From contig CAJXLR010000145.1 of assembly GCA_913056425.1 (NCBI GenBank), positions 1 through 5,328 of the forward strand: a stretch of DNA of 5,328 bases. The letters run 5' to 3'. Both the position numbers and the translations under genes were made by a program. The notes under the pieces were generated by a model. That model saw nothing but the letters and a program-made list of their open reading frames with translations. It searched no databases and was not told the origin of the DNA. Positions within the stretch are counted from its first letter, which is position 1. Each line of letters starts with the position of its first letter. The stretch is from an uncultured Bacteroidota bacterium (GTDB lineage Bacteria; Bacteroidota; Bacteroidia; NS11-12g; UBA9320). This document shows, piece by piece, positions 1 through 5,328 of the stretch.

Positions 1-1687
1 AAATCTGTCTGATAGGCTTCTCCTTTACTGCTGGTTTAAGAGATCCCGGTTGGGTCATGTTCATATCTACTCCCCAATAATCCATAAATACTTCAATTGA
101 AGTCAGTTCCTTTGATGTAGATTTTTGATGTAACAAATATTGTGCAACATCAAAGCCAATACCTCCAGCACCAATTATAGCAACACGTTGTCCAACATCT
201 TTATGATCTTTTAATACGTCCAAATAAGATAAAACTTTAGAATGTTCTATTCCCTTTATCTTTGGCTCCCGAGGTTTAATACCTGTTGCTATAATAATCT
301 GATCAAAGGCTTGCTGTGACAAAAAATCTGCATCTACTCGCTGATTCAAAAATAAGTTTATTCCTAAATGCTCAATCTGCTTTTCAAAATATCGGATAGT
401 TTCATAGAATTCCTCTTTCCCTGGTATTTGTTTAGCAAGATTAAACTGCCCACCAATAGTTGGTGCAGCCTCAAATATACTGACTTGATGACCTCGTTTT
501 GCGGCAGCTACTGCAAAACCTAAACCTGCAGGACCAGCACCTACCACTGCAATTGATTTGAATGAACTTGTTGGCTTAAGCTCAATCTCCGTTTCATGAC
601 AGGCGATTGGATTAACCAAGCAAGAAGCTATTTTATTAGAAAAAACATGATCCAAACAGGCTTGATTACACGCAATACAGGTATTGATTAAATCCGCTTC
701 GTCAGCCTGCGCTTTTTGAACGAAATCAGGATCTGCCAAAAAAGGTCGCGCCATGGATACTAAATCAGCAGCTCCGGAAGCCAATACCTCTTCTGCTTTT
801 TCAGGCGTATTAATTCGATTAGAAGTAACTAACGGAATATTCACCTCACCCATCATCTTTTGAGTTACCCAAGCAAAGGCAGCCCTTGGAACATTAGTAG
901 CAATAGTAGGCACCCGTGCTTCATGCCAACCAATTCCAGTATTGATTATACTAGCTCCTGCTTGCTCTACGGCTTTTGCAAGTGCTACAATTTCTTCCCA
1001 ACTAGATCCACCTTCTACCAGATCTAACATAGACAACCTAAAAATAATGATGAAATCTGTTCCAACAGCAGCTCGAACCGCTCGAATTATCTCAACCGCT
1101 AATCGACTTCTATTTTCAAAAGATCCCCCCCAATCATCTGTCCTATCATTGGTACGATTCACCAAAAATTGATTGATCAAGTACCCTTCAGAACCCATGA
1201 TCTCTACCCCATCATATCCAGCTGATGCAGCAAGTTGAGCAGACCGAGCAAAATCTTTTATAGTCTTCTTAATTTGAAAGGCACTCATTCGCCTTGGTCG
1301 AAATGGATTTATCGGGGCTTTTATATTACTTGGACCTAGTGAAAAGGGGTGATAAGAATATCTACCAGCATGTAAGATTTGCATACAAATTTTCGCACCG
1401 TGTTGATGCACCGCACGAGTAACCACTCGATGTTTTTTAGCATCTCTGCTAGTTGTCATTTTAGCTGAAAATGGCGTTAGCCAACCTCGTCTATTGGGGG
1501 CTATCCCACCAGTTACAATTAAACCTACTCCACCCTTTGCTCTTGCTTCAAAAAAAGCAGCTAATTTTTTCAAGCTACCCTTTTCTTCTTCTAAGCCAGT
1601 ATGCATAGATCCCATAATGATGCGATTCCGCAACTGCGTATGTCCTAAATCTAGGGGTTTGAAAATGTGAGGGTATTTTGTCATCAT
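1..1687 (-). CDS. fadH: NADPH-dependent 2,4-dienoyl-CoA reductase, FadH type (C-terminus cut by window edge)
   Basis: Cytoplasmic flavoprotein that reduces 2,4-dienoyl-CoA with NADPH, so that polyunsaturated fatty acids can continue through beta-oxidation. It belongs to the Old Yellow Enzyme / trimethylamine dehydrogenase family. An uninterrupted frame of 562 codons begins at 1687. The N-terminal TIM barrel (about residues 5-335) carries RNRIIMGSMHTGLEE and QILHAGRYSY. MGSEGYLINQF holds Tyr169 and NTGIGWHEARVPTIAT holds His255; these correspond to the E. coli FadH active-site Tyr166 and His252. The Cys motif at 337, 340, 344 and 356 follows. VVGAGPAGLGFA (from residue 381) is the FAD-binding GxGxxG, and GGQFNLAKQIPGKEEFYET is near-diagnostic of FadH. 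VAIIGAGGIGFD (GxGxxG from residue 506) is the NAD(P)-type nucleotide fold. E. coli FadH has 672 residues, so roughly 110 residues lie beyond position 1. Start: two adjacent ATG codons (1685-1687 and 1682-1684); the second gives the MTKYP-type N-terminus, and no strong ribosome binding site separates them. Identification is by motif recall, not a search, but the match is extensive. Confidence 0.97.
   Translation of the reverse strand, partial: MMTKYPHIFKPLDLGHTQLRNRIIMGSMHTGLEEEKGSLKKLAAFFEARAKGGVGLIVTGGIAPNRRGWLTPFSAKMTTSRDAKKHRVVTRAVHQHGAKICMQILHAGRYSYHPFSLGPSNIKAPINPFRPRRMSAFQIKKTIKDFARSAQLAASAGYDGVEIMGSEGYLINQFLVNRTNDRTDDWGGSFENRSRLAVEIIRAVRAAVGTDFIIIFRLSMLDLVEGGSSWEEIVALAKAVEQAGASIINTGIGWHEARVPTIATNVPRAAFAWVTQKMMGEVNIPLVTSNRINTPEKAEEVLASGAADLVSMARPFLADPDFVQKAQADEADLINTCIACNQACLDHVFSNKIASCLVNPIACHETEIELKPTSSFKSIAVVGAGPAGLGFAVAAAKRGHQVSIFEAAPTIGGQFNLAKQIPGKEEFYETIRYFEKQIEHLGINLFLNQRVDADFLSQQAFDQIIIATGIKPREPKIKGIEHSKVLSYLDVLKDHKDVGQRVAIIGAGGIGFDVAQYLLHQKSTSKELTSIEVFMDYWGVDMNMTQPGSLKPAVKEKPIRQI
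620..679 (-). other. Predicted 4Fe-4S ligand segment of FadH
   Basis: Within the reductase, residues 337-356 have the pattern C-x2-C-x3-C-x11-C (Cys337, Cys340, Cys344, Cys356). The spacing equals that of the cluster ligands in E. coli FadH (334, 337, 341, 353). The cluster passes electrons from FAD to FMN, so an intact set argues for a functional single-chain bacterial reductase rather than a plain Old Yellow Enzyme. Confidence 0.93.
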
Positions 1688-1854
1688 TATATTTACTTAC
1701 CAGTCCAAATAATAAATTATTGATTCTGATGGTTAAGAAATACAATATAGGAATTAAAACCTTCACTCATAAGCGAATTAATACTCAAGGCCTTTTTATA
1801 TTGAATTAAAGTCTTGTTCATTAATAGTTTAGTGACTAATTACGTTGTAGAGTC
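1688..1854. promoter_or_regulatory. Shared upstream region of two divergent genes
   Basis: This 167-base AT-rich gap lies between the divergent start codons and must hold the promoters for both genes, unless either is read from elsewhere. No open frame of interest, tRNA or convincing hairpin is seen. GAATTAA occurs three times in the same orientation at 1751-1757, 1775-1781 and 1803-1809. Neither start has a good Shine-Dalgarno sequence, as is usual in Bacteroidota. On the minus strand I found no TAnnTTTG box with acceptable spacing for the reductase gene; the nearest candidate has a three-base spacer. Confidence 0.7.
1801..1832 (+). promoter_or_regulatory. Weak candidate Bacteroidota-type promoter for the large surface-protein gene
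   Basis: TTG at 1801-1803 and TAGTTTAG at 1825-1832 resemble the Bacteroidota -33 (TTG) and -7 (TAnnTTTG) elements. The -7 box matches five of the six fixed bases. The 21-base spacer is slightly longer than the usual 19 or so. The box ends 22 bases before the ATG at 1855, which would give a very short leader. In DNA this AT-rich a match of this quality can arise by chance. Confidence 0.25.
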
Positions 1855-1911
1855 ATGAAAAGGGTTATTCTACTAATTATCCAATTAATCTGTTTCACAT
1901 TTATTCATGCT
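1855..1911 (+). other. Predicted Sec signal peptide of the surface protein
   Basis: Residues 1-19 have a basic start (MKR), a hydrophobic core (VILLIIQLICFTF) and a likely signal peptidase I site IHA|Q, with Gln20 as the first mature residue, a common arrangement in Bacteroidota. Cys13 lies inside the core without a proper lipobox, so a lipoprotein is less likely. Confidence 0.88.
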
Positions 1912-4900
1912 CAAATCGAGAGCCATGAGGGATATGATTATGTCCTTATTGGATCTTCAAGTCCCCAAACCCTTGATTCTTGTATCATTTATCCTCCTTC
2001 TGTTCAAATCTTCCACTCGGATAGTACTAGACTTACAGCCGGAATTGATTTTGAAATCAAGGAAAATAAGATTCACTTCCTTCAAGACCGCTGGCAAAAA
2101 GGCCAAACCTTTTACTTGACTTGCGATTGTATAAATACTCTTGGATTAGAAAAACCTCAAAGCTTATTAGATACTACCATATTAGAAGATTCCTATAGAT
2201 TAATCCAGTCTATAGAACCAGAGATAAGCAGCTTCGATCCCTTCAACAATGGTAGAGGCCTTCAGAGTAGTGGGGTATTTAGCCGGAGTATTGGTATTGG
2301 TAATAACCAAAACTTAGTGCTTAATTCTACTTTTAATTTGCAGCTACAAGGAGACATTGGAGATGGCATTAAAATTAATGCAGCTATCTCTGATGCAAAT
2401 ATCCCTATTCAACCAGAAGGAAACACCCAGCAGATTCAAGACTTTGACCGAGTTTTTATCCAACTCTCAAAAGACTCCACTCGTGTCTTAGCCGGAGACT
2501 TTCCCATGATTACGCCGGATGGCTCTTACTTTATGGTGTACAACAAGAAGTCCCGCGGTTTGCATCTTGAGCACATGATTAAGACCGAGAAAGGTAAATG
2601 GGATTTCTCGGGAGAAGGCGCTGTCTCTCGTGGTCGCTTTTCTAGGAACACCATTACAGGGATTGAAGGGAATCAAGGACCCTATCGATTAACCGGAGCA
2701 AATGGTGAGACTTTTATCATCGTTATCAGTGGAACAGAGAAAGTATATCTCGATGGGGAATTATTAACACGTGGCGAACAGAACGACTATACCATCAACT
2801 ACAATTCAGGTGAAGTCGTTTTTATGCCGAAACGATTGATCACACAATACAGTAGGATTGTCATTGAATTTCAGTATTCCGACCGAAATTATGCCCGTTC
2901 GGTCATCCGATTTGGAACAGCATACAGTCAGGATAGATGGAGAGTTAGAGCCAACTACTTCAACGAACAGGATAACAAAAATCAGCCTTTCCAGCAGAAC
3001 CTGGACGACTCCGTAGGAAATGTATCGACTAGACAATTTATCGCAAATGCCGGTGATGCGGATGTCGTATTCGCTCCTAGGAAGACACCAATTTCTGAGG
3101 ACGACATCAACCAAATAAGCTACGTTGAAATTGACAGCGGTGGGAATACTTTCTTACGACAAGCCACACCGGAGGATACAACAGAGCGTTTTCGAGTAAG
3201 CTTCAATTATGTTGGTCCCGGGAATGGCGACTACAATCAAAAACTTACTACCGCGAACGGTAAAGTGTTCGAGTTTGTGGGTATTGGTTTGGGTGAATAT
3301 GCACCCGTAGAAGTATTGGTCCCACCAAAGAGAATGCAAATGTTAAACGTTGGATTTGACTACAAATTCTCAGATGCAACATCTGCCTCGATTGAATTTG
3401 TTCGAACCAACAACGATATCAATACACTAAGTAACCTAGATAAGAGTAATGATGTTGGATATGGACTCAAGTTTGGTGCATCAACCGAAAAGAAATTAAG
3501 TCAAGACAGCGTAGCTCCATGGTTACTTCGAAGCGACTTGTCTTACGAATTTGTACAACGAGATTTTCGATTTGTTGAGCGCTACCGTGATGTAGAGTTC
3601 GACCGGCTCTGGAATAGGACGCTGAATAATCAAAATGATGCCGACCGAATCTATCTCGACGAGCAAATTGCCGGACTTGGTTTTGAACTGTCCAAAGGCC
3701 ACAACCTATTGTTACGCGCTCGAGAATCTTTTTATGGTAGAGGTCCAAACCAAAGTGGCTTGTCACAACAATACCTTGGAAAATTCCAACGAAAACGATT
3801 TGGATTCAGAACGAGCTACGACGATGTCCGATCAAACCTCACGATTACGGGCGACTCAACTACTAATCGATATTTCAATCTGACCAGCAGCGCGTTCTGG
3901 AACAGTAGCTGGGTGAACACTACATTGTCTTACACGCGAGAACAAAGTGGATTCTTTTTACCCGGGGACTCCGTAGCATCCGGCAGCTATGGATATGAAC
4001 GTACAAGTGTAAGGTTCACTAATGGTGATAGTCTTAATCTTACTTACGGACTGGAACTAAACCGCAGAGTAGATGAACAAGGGAAAGAAGGAAGCTTCTC
4101 TCCTACCACAGATGGTAGAGATTTGGCGGTGAACTTTGGGTGGCGTCAGTCTCGTAATGCGGATTTCAAACTCACTACAACGTATAGAAGTTTAATATTC
4201 CTAGACACATCCTTACAAACCGACGATTTGGAAAACACGCTTCAAGGTAGGTTTGAAACGCGATTGAACTTCCTAAAGCGGATGATTACCACCCAGGCGT
4301 ATTATCAACTCGGGACAGGTCAAGAACAACGACGTGAATTTAGTTACCTAGAGGTTGGAGACGGAAACGGAAACTACATTTGGAACGATTACGATAGCAA
4401 TGGTATACAGAGTCTAAATGAATTTGAACTCGCTTCAACTTACGACTTGGGTAGAGCTAATTTCGTTCGGCAGTTTCTACCGGTACAGGGATTCATTCGC
4501 TCGTACAGCAGTGAATTTAATCAAAGTATACGCGTTCAACCCGCGGCACTGTTGGCAAAAAGCACAAAGGCTCATTGGAAGTTTGTACGGAGGTTCAGTA
4601 ATGTGAGCACGTTTAAGGTTCAAAAGAAAGTTACCAATCAAGGCGAAGATTTTGTTAACCCATTTGTGCTAGACGTTGCAGATACAAGCTTGCTCACTAC
4701 AAATAGCTTGTTGCGGTCCGTGTTGTCGTTCAACCAATCGAGTCCGGTGTTCGGGTTAGATTATCAATTTTCCACCAATCAAAATAAAGTGTTATTGATT
4801 AATGGTGTTGACTCGAGAAACAATCGTGAAGACAAGCTTCGGGTACGTATAAATCTAAAGCGCAACTACGAGATTTTACTTGAAGGAAGAACGGGAAGAA

Positions 4901-5328
4901 AGAAGTACACGTCTCAGTTTCTCACCGATCGAGCGTACAGTTACACCTTTGAGTCAATTAGGCCACGACTTGGTTACCAGTACAAATCCAGTTACAGATT
5001 TGAGGTATACTTCGACTACTTTGAGGCGCGTAATCTGGCAGAGTTTGGCGGCGAAAAAACGTTCAACCGTGATGTTACCGCAGAGTTTAGATGGAACATC
5101 CTAAATCGCGGGACAATAAGATTAAATGCGGGTTTGGTTGATGTAAACTACAAAGGGAACGACAACTCACCGGTGGCGTACGAACTGCTCGCCGGCCTCA
5201 GAAACGGACGAAACGTGAAATGGCAACTGCAAATTGAACAGCGATTTGCTAAAAATATCCAAGTGCTTGTTAACTATGACGGCAGGCAGTCGATTGACAA
5301 CCCGGTTATCCATATTGGAAGAGTCCAG
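1855..5328 (+). CDS. Large exported, probable outer-membrane beta-barrel surface protein of unknown function (3' end cut)
   Basis: A frame of exactly 1158 codons is open to the window edge, with no internal stop. I do not recognise a characterised gene. Residues 1-19 are a signal peptide. Residues 49-92 and 293-341 look like copies of one small beta-module. Residues 133-239 contain GRGLQSSGVFSRSIGIG, then ISDANIPIQPEGNTQQIQDF, then a GD-F segment; this resembles repeats in the gliding/T9SS protein SprA and other long Bacteroidota barrels. Residues 276-349 are a dense block (YRLTGANGE, ISGTEKVYLDG, IEFQYSDRNYARS). VGxGxG[DEN]Y occurs at 453, 475 and 834, followed in the last case by an acidic loop at 845-856. 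From about residue 500 the chain is alternating aromatic and polar strands (VGFDYKF, LRSDLSYEFVQ, WNTTL-like patterns), as in outer-membrane barrels. The only cysteines are 13 (signal peptide), 43, 90 and 92. The end (LLAGLRNGRNVKWQLQIEQ, NYDGRQ, VIHIGRVQ) looks like a terminal barrel strand, so few residues are probably missing. The start at 1855 is chosen because it alone supplies the signal peptide. Function is unknown; adhesion, secretion or envelope biogenesis are all possible. Confidence 0.93.
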   Translation, partial: MKRVILLIIQLICFTFIHAQIESHEGYDYVLIGSSSPQTLDSCIIYPPSVQIFHSDSTRLTAGIDFEIKENKIHFLQDRWQKGQTFYLTCDCINTLGLEKPQSLLDTTILEDSYRLIQSIEPEISSFDPFNNGRGLQSSGVFSRSIGIGNNQNLVLNSTFNLQLQGDIGDGIKINAAISDANIPIQPEGNTQQIQDFDRVFIQLSKDSTRVLAGDFPMITPDGSYFMVYNKKSRGLHLEHMIKTEKGKWDFSGEGAVSRGRFSRNTITGIEGNQGPYRLTGANGETFIIVISGTEKVYLDGELLTRGEQNDYTINYNSGEVVFMPKRLITQYSRIVIEFQYSDRNYARSVIRFGTAYSQDRWRVRANYFNEQDNKNQPFQQNLDDSVGNVSTRQFIANAGDADVVFAPRKTPISEDDINQISYVEIDSGGNTFLRQATPEDTTERFRVSFNYVGPGNGDYNQKLTTANGKVFEFVGIGLGEYAPVEVLVPPKRMQMLNVGFDYKFSDATSASIEFVRTNNDINTLSNLDKSNDVGYGLKFGASTEKKLSQDSVAPWLLRSDLSYEFVQRDFRFVERYRDVEFDRLWNRTLNNQNDADRIYLDEQIAGLGFELSKGHNLLLRARESFYGRGPNQSGLSQQYLGKFQRKRFGFRTSYDDVRSNLTITGDSTTNRYFNLTSSAFWNSSWVNTTLSYTREQSGFFLPGDSVASGSYGYERTSVRFTNGDSLNLTYGLELNRRVDEQGKEGSFSPTTDGRDLAVNFGWRQSRNADFKLTTTYRSLIFLDTSLQTDDLENTLQGRFETRLNFLKRMITTQAYYQLGTGQEQRREFSYLEVGDGNGNYIWNDYDSNGIQSLNEFELASTYDLGRANFVRQFLPVQGFIRSYSSEFNQSIRVQPAALLAKSTKAHWKFVRRFSNVSTFKVQKKVTNQGEDFVNPFVLDVADTSLLTTNSLLRSVLSFNQSSPVFGLDYQFSTNQNKVLLINGVDSRNNREDKLRVRINLKRNYEILLEGRTGRKKYTSQFLTDRAYSYTFESIRPRLGYQYKSSYRFEVYFDYFEARNLAEFGGEKTFNRDVTAEFRWNILNRGTIRLNAGLVDVNYKGNDNSPVAYELLAGLRNGRNVKWQLQIEQRFAKNIQVLVNYDGRQSIDNPVIHIGRVQ
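1999..2130 (+). repeat. Beta-module copy 1 in the surface protein (residues 49-92)
   Basis: This segment reads as VQIF-x-SD-x4-LTAGIDFEI followed by an I-x-F strand. It lines up by eye with residues 293-341 of the same protein: both have a V-x-[FY] strand, a D, then LT-x-G, D-[FY]-x-I and [IV]-x-F in the same order. Copy 1 ends with Cys90 and Cys92, absent from copy 2. The repeat is at protein level only; the DNA is not obviously repeated. Confidence 0.5.
2731..2877 (+). repeat. Beta-module copy 2 in the surface protein (residues 293-341)
   Basis: This segment contains TEKVYLDGELLTRGEQNDYT, then INYNSGEVVFMP, then SRIVIEFQYSD. It is the more regular copy of the module seen at residues 49-92. 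Its position directly before the predicted barrel fits a periplasmic or surface beta-sandwich, which is an inference. Confidence 0.5.
4354..4422 (+). other. Acidic, EF-hand-like loop inside the predicted barrel (residues 834-856)
   Basis: The third VGxGxG[DEN]Y motif (VGDGNGNY, residues 834-841) runs into DYDSNGIQSLNE (845-856). That stretch has D, D, N, G and E at positions 1, 3, 5, 6 and 12 of a 12-residue EF-hand-type calcium loop. The hydrophobic residue is at position 7 rather than the usual 8, so the match is imperfect. Calcium binding is an inference; an exposed acidic barrel loop is the safer reading. Confidence 0.5.

Noticed and set aside
942..1172. Plus-strand open frame of 76 codons
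   Set aside because: Antisense to the FMN-domain coding region of fadH, where the minus-strand frame has strong family motifs.
1700..1720. Possible minus-strand TAnnTTTG promoter box for fadH
   Set aside because: The only TTTG near the right place has a three-base spacer after TA, and no TTG lies at a suitable distance upstream.
1575..1766. Minus-strand open frame of 63 codons overlapping the fadH start
   Set aside because: It is in a different frame from fadH and would overlap its first codons; the translation has no recognisable features and looks like chance in AT-rich DNA.
1855..1911. Lipoprotein signal peptide using Cys13
   Set aside because: The residues before Cys13 (QLI) do not form a good lipobox and the hydrophobic core continues beyond the cysteine to a better signal peptidase I site at Ala19.
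1907..2119. Plus-strand open frame of 70 codons near the start of the large gene
   Set aside because: Alternative-frame shadow; the frame starting at 1855 gives a signal peptide and continues for 1158 codons.
2806..3114. Minus-strand open frame of 102 codons
   Set aside because: Antisense shadow of the surface-protein gene, over the conserved block and the region after it; no recognisable protein features.
3467..3766. Minus-strand open frame of 99 codons
   Set aside because: It lies wholly inside the plus-strand surface-protein gene, which has coherent protein motifs; the antisense translation shows no domain, signal or plausible start context.

Overview
The window holds two protein-coding genes, transcribed away from each other. 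Both are cut by the window edges, and an AT-rich gap of 167 bases separates them. I see no RNA genes, mobile elements, CRISPR arrays or terminators. The style suggests a member of the Bacteroidota: there is no clear Shine-Dalgarno sequence before either start, the intergenic DNA is AT-rich, and the right-hand gene encodes a very long, cysteine-poor, beta-rich outer-membrane-type protein of a kind common in that phylum. The assignment to phylum is an inference; nothing here fixes genus or species.

Left part (1-1687, minus strand): a clear FadH-type NADPH-dependent 2,4-dienoyl-CoA reductase, which clears double bonds during beta-oxidation of unsaturated fatty acids. All the recognisable parts are visible (FMN TIM barrel, active-site Tyr and His, four-Cys iron-sulfur motif, FAD- and NAD(P)-type GxGxxG motifs). 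About the last 110 residues lie beyond the left edge.

Middle (1688-1854): the shared upstream region. It contains three copies of GAATTAA and one weak match to a Bacteroidota promoter directed towards the right-hand gene.

Right part (1855-5328, plus strand): one open frame of 1158 codons with a signal peptide and no stop inside the window. It has two related beta-modules in its N-terminal third, a segment reminiscent of SprA-like surface proteins (SD-x-N-x-PIQPEG), three copies of a VGxGxG[DEN]Y motif, an EF-hand-like acidic loop, and a C-terminal half of alternating strands typical of an outer-membrane beta-barrel. The last visible residues look like the end of such a barrel, so the stop codon is probably just past the window. 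Its function is unknown and it is the most interesting item here.

The two genes have no obvious functional link: one is cytoplasmic lipid catabolism, the other an envelope protein. They share only the divergent promoter region.
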